Origin: an uncultured Clostridia bacterium
GTDB lineage: Bacteria > Bacillota > Clostridia > Christensenellales > CAG-138
DNA: 49,417 nucleotides
Reading direction: 5' to 3'
NCBI GenBank assembly: GCA_946411635.1
Contig: CAMKES010000015.1
Location: forward strand, 1-49,417
Shown here: positions 14,970 to 23,711 of the stretch, piece by piece
How the letters are laid out: each line of letters opens with the position of its first letter
Position numbering within the stretch: position 1 is the stretch's first letter
Program-made: the position numbers and the translations under genes
Notes under the pieces: generated by a model
What the model was told of the DNA's origin: nothing
What the model saw: the letters and a program-made list of their open reading frames with translations, nothing else
Database searches by the model: none

Positions 14970-16144
14970 ACAAGAAAACCTATGAAGAGCTGATCGAACG
15001 CCGTTCCGCACTGGGTGCGGCTGCGGATCAGGAAGATGCGGATCTCGACGCGATCGAGAAAGAGATCCGTGAGATCAACGAAGAGCTCGAGCGCCGGGCG
15101 GCCGAGAAAGCGGACCGCGATGCAGCCGAGCAGAAGCGCGAAGAGCTGCGAAAGCTCGTCGCAAACGGCGCAGGCGTATCCTGCGAATCAAAAACCAAAG
15201 AAAGGAATCAAAATATGGACATCAAAGAAATTCGCTCCTCTAAGGAGTATATGAACGCATGGGCAAAGGGCATCATGAGCGGTCGTTATGACGAGTGCCG
15301 TACCCTCCTGACCGAGAACGGCAGTGCAAACGCCGTAGAAGGCGACGGTCTCGTTCCTGTCCCGACCTATGTCGAAGAACGTATCCAGGGCATCTTCGAG
15401 CGCAATGAAATCCTCCGCAGAGTCCGCAGAACGTACTTCCGTGGCAATCTGAGAGTCGGCTTCGAGGTCTCCTCCACTGGGGCTACTATCCATGCTGAGG
15501 GCGACGAGGCAATCGCAGACGAGGAACTCGTGATCGGTGTGGTCGAGATCATCAGCGGGATGATCAAGAAAACCATCCTGGTCACGGATGAGCTCGTGGA
15601 CATCGGCGGTCAGGCTCTGCTCGACTACCTCTTTGACGAGTTCGAGAACAAGATCGAGTCGTACCTGGCGGATGGCATCGTAAGCGCCATCGCCGCCGCT
15701 CCTGCCACGTCTACGCCCATTGCTGTTGGCGTACCGCAGTATCCCGTCTCCGTGATCACGCTCGACATGGTCGCTCAGGCTCTCGCACTGGCTGAGAACA
15801 CTCTGACGAATCCGTGCCTGGTCATGAATCGTGGCACGTATGCGGCGATCCGTGCGGCTCAGCTCGCGGCGAACTACGCAGTCGATCCCTTTGAGGGGCT
15901 CCCGATCGTCTACAATTCGAGCCTGCCTGCGTTCGCTGATGCAAACGATAATGACGTGTTCATGCAGGTCGGCGACCTTGATGCGGTCACGGTCAACTTC
16001 CCCGCAGGCGATCAGGTGCGCTTCATCTATGATCCCTACACGAACGCTCCTGCTGACCTCGTTCGCATCACTGGCAAGCTGTATGCAGGCATCGGTCTCA
16101 CGACTCCTGGCAAACTGGTCAATATCGTAAAGGATACGGAGTAA
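14966..16144 (+). CDS. major capsid protein, HK97 fold
   Basis: 392 residues. Residues 1 to about 80 are a charged coiled-coil delta/scaffold domain (EKEIREINEELERRAAEKAD), and the shell domain follows from DIKEIRSSKEYMNAW with the standard VPVPTYVEERIQGIFERN and ITGKLYAGIGL segments. An AAAGGA site and ATG at 15215 lie exactly at the domain junction in the same frame, so a separate start for the shell domain is possible. Codon usage also changes near this point, with more CGT and CTG. Cleavage by the upstream protease is expected. Confidence 0.94.
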   Translation: MNKKTYEELIERRSALGAAADQEDADLDAIEKEIREINEELERRAAEKADRDAAEQKREELRKLVANGAGVSCESKTKERNQNMDIKEIRSSKEYMNAWAKGIMSGRYDECRTLLTENGSANAVEGDGLVPVPTYVEERIQGIFERNEILRRVRRTYFRGNLRVGFEVSSTGATIHAEGDEAIADEELVIGVVEIISGMIKKTILVTDELVDIGGQALLDYLFDEFENKIESYLADGIVSAIAAAPATSTPIAVGVPQYPVSVITLDMVAQALALAENTLTNPCLVMNRGTYAAIRAAQLAANYAVDPFEGLPIVYNSSLPAFADANDNDVFMQVGDLDAVTVNFPAGDQVRFIYDPYTNAPADLVRITGKLYAGIGLTTPGKLVNIVKDTE

Positions 16145-16148
16145 GGCT

Positions 16149-16541
16149 ATGACAAAGGTCGTTGCATTGCAGACGTGGTCGAATGGTACGATCACGATGG
16201 ATGAAAAGAGCGTTCTTGATATTGAGGACGCTCTTGCTACTGACCTCATTGCAAAGGGCATCTGTGCTGACGCCTCCACGTACTTCGGCGGAGGCTCAAC
16301 GGGTCCGCTTATCATCTCGGATACCTATGTATCTGGGGGATACAGATTGACGGCAACATGGCAGCAGATCTATGACGCAATGAAAACAACGGGAGTTGTT
16401 TTCGAAAAATCTGATAGCGTATATGCAGTCAAGCAGGTATCCAAAATTAATAGTTCGTCATACAAGGTGTTTATGAACAACGGATCAAACACCGTATACG
16501 AAGCATCGAGCCCGAGCGCATATCCGACAAATAACGACTAA
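16149..16541 (+). CDS. hypothetical head protein
   Basis: 130 residues, 4 nt after the capsid gene. The N-terminal part (VALQTWSNGTITMDEKS and ADLI-like repeats) resembles short head-fibre or decoration-type proteins that follow capsid genes, and the C-terminal part is serine- and asparagine-rich (INSSSYKVFMNNGSNT). A head-associated role is inferred from position only. Confidence 0.6.
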   Translation: MTKVVALQTWSNGTITMDEKSVLDIEDALATDLIAKGICADASTYFGGGSTGPLIISDTYVSGGYRLTATWQQIYDAMKTTGVVFEKSDSVYAVKQVSKINSSSYKVFMNNGSNTVYEASSPSAYPTNND

Positions 16542-16552
16542 AGGAGAGAACT

Positions 16553-16834
16553 ATGCTTGCAAAGGTGAAACTCGCTCTTCGTATCACGACGAACGCATAC
16601 GACTCTGATATTCAGGGGCTGATTGATGCGGCGCAGATTGATCTCGGTATCGCAGGCGTTGTACTGCCGTCTACCCTTGATGCGATCTGCGAGCGTGCGA
16701 TCATCACGTACTGCAAGCTCCATTTCCTGGGTCTCAGCGATAACGAATGGGATCGCCTGAAATCGTCATACGATGAGCAAAAGGCTCAACTGGTTACAGC
16801 CACGGGCTATACGGACTGGAGCGTGGGATCATGA
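16553..16834 (+). CDS. head-tail connector, gp6-like
   Basis: 93 residues. The opening MLAKVKLALRITTNAYDSDI and AICERAIITYCKLHF match the HK97 gp6/YqbG-type adaptor, which forms a ring under the portal. ATG 16553 follows AAGGAGAG; the stop overlaps the next start by 4 nt. Confidence 0.85.
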   Translation: MLAKVKLALRITTNAYDSDIQGLIDAAQIDLGIAGVVLPSTLDAICERAIITYCKLHFLGLSDNEWDRLKSSYDEQKAQLVTATGYTDWSVGS

Positions 16835-17133
16835 TCTTTCGGGATGTGCTCACGCTTATCAGCGAAAATCCTGCCGCGCATGGAGTCTTCGAGACTGTTA
16901 CGGAGACTTCCAGGCAGGTTTACTGCTCTGTTCGAACTGTCGGTATGACTGAGGCGTATACGGCGATGTCGCACGGGCTTCATCCTGAGTTCGTTTTCAC
17001 GCTGTCCGACTGGAGTGATTACGAGGGCGAGAAGCTCTGCGAATATCACGGAGTCCGATATAGAATCATCCGCACCTATAGGGCGAATCAGGGCATCGAA
17101 CTGACTGTCGAGGAGGTCACTGCATATGCTTGA
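16831..17133 (+). CDS. head-tail joining protein (stopper-like)
   Basis: 100 residues of alternating beta-strand character (ETSRQVYCSVRTVG, FVFTLSDWSDYEGEKLCEYH, YRIIRTYRANQGIELTVEEV), typical of SPP1 gp16-type head closure proteins. It lies between the gp6-like adaptor and the next neck gene, overlapping both. Confidence 0.75.
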   Translation: MIFRDVLTLISENPAAHGVFETVTETSRQVYCSVRTVGMTEAYTAMSHGLHPEFVFTLSDWSDYEGEKLCEYHGVRYRIIRTYRANQGIELTVEEVTAYA

Positions 17134-17458
17134 CGGGCTTATGGCGGCACTGGATGAGACGTCGATCCCTTTCGTCCTTATGGCGTGGGATCATGCGCCT
17201 GATGATCTATACGGCGTTGTGACGCTTAACGATCAGACTGCGCTCAGCACGGATGCAAATGCTGCGTCCGAGACGATGCTTGAGGGCTATATAGACGTAT
17301 TCACGCGGACCGCAGACTATGACGAAAAGCAGGAGGTCGAGGACTGCCTGCGAGGGCTCGGGATATGGTTCGCCCTGGAGTCTGTCCAGTATGAGGACGA
17401 TACCAAGTACATCCATCTCGAATGGAGATGGCGCGACACGAATGGGAGTGCGATCTGA
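17126..17458 (+). CDS. tail terminator-type protein
   Basis: 110 residues. MLDGLMAALDETSIPFVLMA, YGVVTL, EGYIDVFTRT and HLEWRWR follow the pattern of small neck/tail-terminator proteins in Clostridia phages. It overlaps the previous gene by 8 nt, and its TGA shares a base with the next ATG. The terminator normally follows the gp10-like gene, so this order is swapped, and the role is inferred. Confidence 0.6.
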   Translation: MLDGLMAALDETSIPFVLMAWDHAPDDLYGVVTLNDQTALSTDANAASETMLEGYIDVFTRTADYDEKQEVEDCLRGLGIWFALESVQYEDDTKYIHLEWRWRDTNGSAI

Positions 17459-17937
17459 TGGCGAAGATCGAATTTGCTGGGATGGATGAATACCTGGCGA
17501 AGCTCAAGCAACTTGGGAACAGTACGGAGGGACTATGCAAGCGTGCGCTCTATGACGGCGCTGGCGTTGTCGCTGATGCAGTCAGGAGCGAGGTGCAGTC
17601 CCTCCCGACTACTGACCGAAACGCAAACAAAGGCGAGGCTCAGGGCATCCTCGAATACGAGAAAAAGGGGCTGCTGGAGGGTCTCGGCGTGGCGGCGATG
17701 AAGGTCGAGAATGGGAGAGTTATGACCAGGATCGACTTCGATGGTTACAATCGGCTCAAATCCAAGAAATATCCGAACGGACACCCGAACTCGATGGTCG
17801 CAAGAGCTATCAATTCGGGGACTTCCAAACGACCAAAAAATGCGTTCATGGCGCGGGCTGTCAAGGCGGCAAGGGCAAAAGCCCAGGCATCTATGTCTGC
17901 TCGTATGGACGCTGACATCAACGAAATCATGAAATAA
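17458..17937 (+). CDS. HK97 gp10-like tail protein
   Basis: 159 residues from ATG 17458; the longer upstream frame overlaps the previous gene and is rejected. FAGMDEYLAKLKQLGN, AVRSEVQSLP and the ending RPKNAFMARAVKAARAKAQ match the HK97 gp10-like family, a neck/tail-completion component. The overlap with the previous stop (TGATG) suggests coupled translation. Confidence 0.85.
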   Translation: MAKIEFAGMDEYLAKLKQLGNSTEGLCKRALYDGAGVVADAVRSEVQSLPTTDRNANKGEAQGILEYEKKGLLEGLGVAAMKVENGRVMTRIDFDGYNRLKSKKYPNGHPNSMVARAINSGTSKRPKNAFMARAVKAARAKAQASMSARMDADINEIMK

Positions 17938-17947
17938 GGAGATAACT

Positions 17948-18526
17948 ATGGCGGTAAACGGACGCGTTATCACGGGCTTTTCTCAGCCCTATGTCGCGCT
18001 CTACTCTGAGAGCGGCGGCGTTGTTTCTTACTCCTCGGGTCAAATCCTGGCTCGTGGCGTAAATGTCGATCTGTCGATTGATGCGGCTGACGACAATAAC
18101 TTCTATGCGGACAATATCATTGCGGAGTCGGCGACTGGTATGTTCGGCGGCGGCACTGCCACGCTGACCGTAGACGGTCTGCTGACTGCGGCGGAAAAAC
18201 TGATCCTCGGACTTCCAGCGGCTGATGGCGACGGATGGACTGCCTACGGAGATTCTGCCTCTATCCCGTACTGCGGGCTCGGCTTCATCGTGCGCTATAT
18301 GTCTGAAGGCGTGACGACCTACGTTCCTGTCGTGCTGACCAAGGTCAAGTTCAAGATGCCGAACCTGAGTGCGGCGACGCAGGAGGACGAGATCGATTGG
18401 CAGACCCAGGAATTGGAGGCCACGATCATGCGTGACGACTCCAGCGATCACAACTGGAAATACGTCGGGGCTGGTCAGGCGACTGAAGCTGCGGCGGCGA
18501 CGCTCATTTCGACGAAACTGGCATAA
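17948..18526 (+). CDS. major tail tube protein, phi13-like
   Basis: 192 residues rich in beta strand and glycine. YVALYSESGGVVSYSSGQIL, GMFGGGTATLTVDGLL and SIPYCGLGFIVRYMSEGV match the phi13/TP901-type major tail protein, which polymerises into the tail tube. Position before the chaperone genes supports it. Confidence 0.88.
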   Translation: MAVNGRVITGFSQPYVALYSESGGVVSYSSGQILARGVNVDLSIDAADDNNFYADNIIAESATGMFGGGTATLTVDGLLTAAEKLILGLPAADGDGWTAYGDSASIPYCGLGFIVRYMSEGVTTYVPVVLTKVKFKMPNLSAATQEDEIDWQTQELEATIMRDDSSDHNWKYVGAGQATEAAAATLISTKLA

Positions 18527-18547
18527 TGCCAAATCAAGGAGGAGACG

Positions 18548-18901
18548 ATGATGAATATCAACGGCAAGGAATACGGCTTCAAACTCACTGTCGGTGCGAG
18601 CGTTCAGATCGCAAAGCTATGCCCTGGCGGTGATCTCTCAAAGATCGGCACTGCAATCGGGAATGGCTACGGAGAGCAGGCTGAAGCGATGGCGGCGATG
18701 ATCGTCGCCCTCAATAATGGCTATTGCGCCTCCGAGGCGTTTGAGGGTCGCAAGGCTCCGAGGCTCACCTTGGAGGATGTTCTGTCCCTCTCCCTCTCTG
18801 ACTTTGCCGAATTGTCCGTGGAGGCGATCAAGGCGTTTCAGCGAGACGTGAATGGAGAGATTGAGGTCGAATCCGAAAAAAAAGCGGCAGCGGAGGGTTG
18901 A
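18548..18901 (+). CDS. tail assembly chaperone (gpG-type)
   Basis: 117 residues; NINGKEYGFKLTVGASVQIA and LTLEDVLSLSLSDFAEL are typical of siphophage tail chaperones, which coat the tape measure during assembly. Starts are ATG 18548 or 18551 after AAGGAGGAG. Near its end is a run of eight A residues (18876-18883) where ribosomes can slip back one base into the next gene. Confidence 0.82.
   Translation: MMNINGKEYGFKLTVGASVQIAKLCPGGDLSKIGTAIGNGYGEQAEAMAAMIVALNNGYCASEAFEGRKAPRLTLEDVLSLSLSDFAELSVEAIKAFQRDVNGEIEVESEKKAAAEG
18876..18883 (+). promoter_or_regulatory. programmed -1 frameshift slippery site
   Basis: GAA AAA AAA GCG in the gpG frame contains A-AAA-AAA-G. After a -1 slip the next frame reads AGC GGC AGC GGA GGG TTG with no stop and joins the gpT frame. 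This matches the conserved G-GT frameshift of long-tailed phages. Confidence 0.75.
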
Positions 18902-19080
18902 TTCCCTCCCTGCCGTGGTTTTTATATCACGGAAGAATTATCGGCATGACGAAAGCCGAGATTATCGTCACAACTGTCGGCGAGATGAGCGACATGATCG
19001 CTTGCCGAATGATTGAAGCAGACGTGGCACACGAAAAAAAGAAAAAGATGTCGTTTGACGACATCCTCGCTTTGAGGTGA
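18898..19080 (+). CDS. tail chaperone frameshift extension (gpT-type)
   Basis: The -1 frame relative to the previous gene, open from before the slippery site; only the part from TTG 18898 (60 residues) is given. It has no ribosome site, so it is probably made only as a fusion with the upstream chaperone. LPWFLYHGRIIGMTKAEII and KMSFDDILALR are typical gpT features. Expected fusion length is about 177 residues. Confidence 0.78.
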   Translation: MIPSLPWFLYHGRIIGMTKAEIIVTTVGEMSDMIACRMIEADVAHEKKKKMSFDDILALR

Positions 19081-19084
19081 ATAT

Positions 19085-21592
19085 ATGGCAGACATCGGCG
19101 CGAAGATTTCGATCGACGGCGAAAAACAATTTAGGCAAGACCTACAGAATATTACTCAGCAGGGCAAAACGCTTGCGGCTGAAATGGATAAGGTCTCGAC
19201 CGCTTTCAAGAACGCAGACGATTCCGAAAAGGATATGGGCAAGGTCACCGAGACCTTGAACAAACAAATCGAGAATCAGCGTAAACTCGTTGACAAGCTG
19301 AAAGAGGCGGTTGAGAACTCGGCTAAAAAGACCGGCGAGAACTCAACGGAGACTCTGAAATGGAAAGAGAACCTCGCCAAAGCCGAAAAGGGTCTCGATG
19401 ACCTCGAAAAAGAGGCTCGGGATGCGGCAAAGGGTGTCGATATTCTCGGAAATGAAGAAAAAGACACTACTGATCAGACCTCTATCTTCGGTGCTGTTTT
19501 GAAGGCGAACCTTGCGTCAGAAGCAATCAAGAAGGGCGTGCAGGCTCTATCGAGCGCGGTCAAGGATGTCGCAAAATTCTTCGTGGATGCGGTCAAGGGC
19601 GCGGCAGAATATGCGGATGAGGTAAATACGCTTTCCCAAACGACCGGAATGTCCACCGACGCCATCCAAGAATACAAATATGCCGCCGATATATTGGATG
19701 TCTCGTTTGACACGATTCAAGGCTCGCTGACGAAATTGACGAGCAATATGTCCAAGAACTCGGACGCATTCGAGGAACTCGGCATTTCTATCCGAGATGA
19801 GAACGGAGAACTTCGTGACGCAAACGAGGTTTTCGACGAAGCGATCACGGCACTCGGTTACATAGACAACGAAACGCAAAGAGACGCCGTTGCGATGAAG
19901 ATTTTTGGAAAGAGTGCGAAAGACCTCAATCCGCTCATCAAGACTGGCTCAAAAGAACTCGGAAAACTCCGAAAAGAAGCGCACGATGTCGGTGCGGTCA
20001 TGAGCGAGGACGCACTTGAAGGCGCGGGCGCATTTCAGGACGGCCTTGATCGAATAAAGGGAACATGGGATGCGCTCAAGCGGACGCTCGGCGCGAACAT
20101 CCTCTCAAAAGTCACTCCGTATCTCGAAAAATTCGTGGGTCTGTTCCAAGACCTTGCGAAGACCGGAGATCTGAGCGGCTTTATCGACGGCGTTGTCGAT
20201 ATGATCAACGATATCGTTCAGAAGATTCCCGAGTTTACAGAAAAACTCATTTCGGCACTTCCGAATGTCATCAAGACGCTGACGCAGGCATTGTCTAAAC
20301 TCCTCCCGAATCTCGCAAAGAGCGTCGGGCAGATTTTGGGTCAGATTTTTTCCAATCTTCCCGAAATTATTTCCGCAGGCTTGGAACTCGGATGGTCTCT
20401 GATCAAGGGCGTATTTCAGGCGATTCCGAACCTGATTTCGGGGCTTGTCGATGCTTTGACCGGACGGAAACTCTCCGAAGCGGCTCAGGCTTGCAAAGAA
20501 AAGTTCGACGAAATCAAGAAGAAGGTCGAGGAGATTCCGACCGCGACCGAACGAATCGCGTCTGCGCTCGACGAGGTGTCCGCAAAATTCGACGAAGCGG
20601 AGTATTGGGTCAAAGTATTTGAGAATCTCGAAAAGAAAACTGATCCGACCGCCGCCGACCTCGAAATGATGCAGACTGCGGCTGACAAGCTGAACGCCAT
20701 CTTCCCTGAACTCGGTGTTCAAATCAATAAGGACACCGGAAAGTGGAATATGAATGCCAAAGCGATTCGGGACTCCATTGCCGCGCTCAAAGACCGATAT
20801 GAGGCTGAAGCATATTTCTCGGCGGCTCAAGAATCGCGCACCGAAGCAGCTCGGATGGAAGGCGAGCGTCGTTCGCTTGAAAAGGAAGCGGATGAACTTC
20901 AGAAAAAGATTCAGAAGCTGATTGATGTTCGCGAGCAAATTTTTGCGGACATTGCCGCAGGCGGCGAGGTCGACCTCGAACAGCTTGCCTCACTCAATTT
21001 TGAGCTTCAAGACCTCCAAGACCAGTTATATTCCGTCAACGGAACGCTGAACAAATATGACGAGGGAATCAACAAGCTGAACGATTCTGCCGAATATCTG
21101 CAAGAGCAGGGCATGGCGAAACTCGAAAACGCCATAGAAAACACGAACAAAGCGTTCGACAAAGGGGTTGCAAATGCCCGATACGATGGAAAAATCATCG
21201 GTACGCAGTATGTCGATGGCGTTGTTGAGGGACTCGGGAGCAATCAAGGCATCCTGTTCAATCGTGCAAGGAAACTGATGAAAGATACCGTCAATGTGAT
21301 GAAGGACGCAGCGCAGATTCATTCGCCGTCCAAACTGACGGAGAACCTCATCGGCAAAAACCTCGCGCTCGGCGTTATCAAGGGATGGGAAGATGTATTC
21401 TCGATGCGGAATCCGCTCTCTCTTCGAGGTGCAATCAACGGAGTTGCATCGACAACGAACAACACAACGAACCTCGGCGGCGTTTCCCTCAATGTCTACG
21501 CCCGTGAGGGTCAGGACGCGAACGCGATCGCTGATATGGTCATGCGGAAGATGCAGTCGGCGGTCAATAGTAAAAAGGCGGTGTTTGCATGA
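19085..21592 (+). CDS. tail tape measure protein
   Basis: 835 residues, the longest gene here. It sets tail length and enters the cell with the DNA. The N-terminus is a long coiled coil (residues about 10-140, many lysine/glutamate heptads). A central hydrophobic region (about 395-455: LPNVIKTLTQALSKLLPNL, SNLPEIISAGLELGWSL) has likely membrane helices. A second coiled coil follows (about 590-690), and the end carries IHSPSKLTENLIGKNLALG, a common phage tape measure motif. At about 1.5 angstrom per residue the tail would be near 120 nm. It starts 4 nt after gpT. Confidence 0.93.
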   Translation: MADIGAKISIDGEKQFRQDLQNITQQGKTLAAEMDKVSTAFKNADDSEKDMGKVTETLNKQIENQRKLVDKLKEAVENSAKKTGENSTETLKWKENLAKAEKGLDDLEKEARDAAKGVDILGNEEKDTTDQTSIFGAVLKANLASEAIKKGVQALSSAVKDVAKFFVDAVKGAAEYADEVNTLSQTTGMSTDAIQEYKYAADILDVSFDTIQGSLTKLTSNMSKNSDAFEELGISIRDENGELRDANEVFDEAITALGYIDNETQRDAVAMKIFGKSAKDLNPLIKTGSKELGKLRKEAHDVGAVMSEDALEGAGAFQDGLDRIKGTWDALKRTLGANILSKVTPYLEKFVGLFQDLAKTGDLSGFIDGVVDMINDIVQKIPEFTEKLISALPNVIKTLTQALSKLLPNLAKSVGQILGQIFSNLPEIISAGLELGWSLIKGVFQAIPNLISGLVDALTGRKLSEAAQACKEKFDEIKKKVEEIPTATERIASALDEVSAKFDEAEYWVKVFENLEKKTDPTAADLEMMQTAADKLNAIFPELGVQINKDTGKWNMNAKAIRDSIAALKDRYEAEAYFSAAQESRTEAARMEGERRSLEKEADELQKKIQKLIDVREQIFADIAAGGEVDLEQLASLNFELQDLQDQLYSVNGTLNKYDEGINKLNDSAEYLQEQGMAKLENAIENTNKAFDKGVANARYDGKIIGTQYVDGVVEGLGSNQGILFNRARKLMKDTVNVMKDAAQIHSPSKLTENLIGKNLALGVIKGWEDVFSMRNPLSLRGAINGVASTTNNTTNLGGVSLNVYAREGQDANAIADMVMRKMQSAVNSKKAVFA

Positions 21593-22338
21593 GTTTCACA
21601 TTCGATAATATCAACTGCGAGACGATGAGTCTCTATGTCGAGACCTATCCCCCGCGCCCGATTCCGGTCCGGAAATCGACCTCGTACTCGATCATCGGAC
21701 GAAACGGCGACCTGATTGTCGACCACAATTCGTTCGAGAACACGATTCAGGAATACGAGGTCTTCGTGAAGCACACGGCGGGCGTGACCTTTCAGGAATG
21801 GGTTTCAGCAGTCGCAAAATGGCTCATCGGCAAGGCGGGGTATCTTGAACTCAAGGACTCCTACGATCCGAACACCTACAGACTCGCAAGGGTCGCGAAC
21901 GCGGTCCGGTTTATGAACTCGCTGAACAAATTCGGCAAGGCGACGCTTCAGTTCGACTGCAAACCGCAGAGATTCCCGTTGCCGACGACACCGACGACCT
22001 ACAGAATCGGACAGAACTACACCTATACAGTCGACGCGGGACTGATGCCCGCCCTCCCGAAGATGACGATCACGGGCATCGGCGCGAGCGATTCCTTCAC
22101 GATCACCGACCCGAACGGAAACACGATCGTCGTCCCGACGCGGTCCTCGTCCATTGCGACCCTGATCATTGATTGGGAGACGCAGATGATCTACGACGAA
22201 GCGACCGGAGACCCGCCCGCTCTCGCTACGGCGACCGGACCTTGGGACACGATCGACGGCGGAGAAACGATCATCACGACGAACGACGCGGGGAACTCGC
22301 CTACCTTCATCGTTGAAGAGAGGAGATTCTATCTATGA
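21589..22338 (+). CDS. distal tail protein (Dit-like)
   Basis: 249 residues forming the hub at the tail tip. FDNINCETMSLYVET and the later IGRNGDLIVDHNSFEN are typical of the Siphovirus Dit/ORF46 family, and the C-terminal half (LMPALPKMTITGIG, SSIATLIIDWETQMIY) is the usual galectin-like part. It overlaps the tape measure and Tal genes by 4 nt. Confidence 0.87.
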   Translation: MSFTFDNINCETMSLYVETYPPRPIPVRKSTSYSIIGRNGDLIVDHNSFENTIQEYEVFVKHTAGVTFQEWVSAVAKWLIGKAGYLELKDSYDPNTYRLARVANAVRFMNSLNKFGKATLQFDCKPQRFPLPTTPTTYRIGQNYTYTVDAGLMPALPKMTITGIGASDSFTITDPNGNTIVVPTRSSSIATLIIDWETQMIYDEATGDPPALATATGPWDTIDGGETIITTNDAGNSPTFIVEERRFYL

Positions 22339-23699
22339 TCACTCCGCAGTCTTTCCGAGGCTACCTCGACTTCGCCCGCCACATCAACGCATACGGCGAT
22401 CCGCTTCCTGACTGCATCTCAATGCGCGTCACGGAGAGGCTGAACGGAGAGTACGAACTCGAACTGACCTATCCGATCGACGGAATCAATGCGGAGCGGC
22501 TCACGAAGACGACGTTGACTCCGATCATCGCGGTCGAGCCTTGGGCGGGAAGCGGTCGCGAGCCTTTCCGCGTCTACGAGTGGACGGACGGACTCGACGG
22601 CATCAGGACAGTCAAGGCGCGGCATCATGTGTATGACTCCGCGCTCTTCGTTCACGGTCTATCCCCTACGACCATCAACGCAACGGGAATCACGGCGATC
22701 GTCGCCCGCTTGAACGCGCTCGTTCACGGCTACAATTCCCTCGGCTTGAACTTCGTGAACAACGGGATCACGGACGAGACGCCGACCCTCTATGTCGCCG
22801 AACCTTGCGACATTTGGACGCTCGTCGGGAAAGTGGTCGAACTCTTCGGCGCGGAAATGTCGTACACCTACGACCCGAACACTGGAAAGGTCGATGTCAC
22901 ATTCAACAAGCACCGAGGGACAGTCAACGACGCGACCATCCGCTACGGCATCAACCTGACGGACTACAGAAAGACGACCGACCTCACGACCCGCTTCAAC
23001 GTAGTCCGCGCCATTTGCAAAGTCGACAATGACGACGGCACGACCACATTTGTCACCGCGACCGCTTCGACCGGAGTCCAAGTGGGCAACCCGACGCGGG
23101 AACTCGTCCTCGACTGGTCCTCTGAGTATGACGGACTGCCGACATCGGCTCAATTGCAGAACGACCTCACTGCGTTCGTCGCGGCGGGAACTTGGGAGGG
23201 AACGGAGAGCGTTTCCTCGTCCTTCATCCCGCTCGGCAACACGACCGAGTACGACCTTCCCGAGTCGATTCAATGCGGCGACACGCTGACGATCGACGGC
23301 GGGAAATACGGGACTATTACTGCGAGGGTCATCGAGACAGTCTATAATCCGCTCACGCAGAAGTATGAGTCCGTCACGATCGGGCAAGCGGAGAAAACGA
23401 TCGCCGACACGATCGCTGGACTTTCGGACTCTCAGGTCGTCGAGTCCCGTCTGATGGCGACCGGAAGCGAGGCGATGCGGTCTGTCGCATCGGGGTCGAC
23501 CGACACGATCGCGGTCTCCTTCGGCAAGACCTTCGGGACTCCTCCGACGGTGGTCGCTTGCATCTACTCGAATCAAACGATCGGACTCGGCCAATGCACC
23601 GCATCCGTCTACAACATTACCACAACGGGATTCTCGCTCAGACTGACGAACGGTTATTCTTCCGCTCGAAATTTAGGCGCGACATGGATCGCGATGTAA
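22335..23699 (+). CDS. tail-associated (Tal-like) protein with lectin-like end
   Basis: 454 residues. The N-terminal 370 match phage minor structural/Tal proteins (YPIDGINAERLTK, FRVYEWTDGLDGI, NLTDYRKTTDLTTRFN), the tip below Dit. Residues about 380-454 read as an H-type lectin-like beta domain (AVSFGKTFGTPPTVVACI, NITTTGFSLRL, GATWIAM), a common receptor-binding module. There is no separate fibre gene, so this one protein probably combines the hub and host recognition. The tail is short for a Tal and lacks a visible peptidase domain. Confidence 0.82.
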   Translation: MITPQSFRGYLDFARHINAYGDPLPDCISMRVTERLNGEYELELTYPIDGINAERLTKTTLTPIIAVEPWAGSGREPFRVYEWTDGLDGIRTVKARHHVYDSALFVHGLSPTTINATGITAIVARLNALVHGYNSLGLNFVNNGITDETPTLYVAEPCDIWTLVGKVVELFGAEMSYTYDPNTGKVDVTFNKHRGTVNDATIRYGINLTDYRKTTDLTTRFNVVRAICKVDNDDGTTTFVTATASTGVQVGNPTRELVLDWSSEYDGLPTSAQLQNDLTAFVAAGTWEGTESVSSSFIPLGNTTEYDLPESIQCGDTLTIDGGKYGTITARVIETVYNPLTQKYESVTIGQAEKTIADTIAGLSDSQVVESRLMATGSEAMRSVASGSTDTIAVSFGKTFGTPPTVVACIYSNQTIGLGQCTASVYNITTTGFSLRLTNGYSSARNLGATWIAM

Positions 23700-23711
23700 A
23701 TGGAGGAAAAA

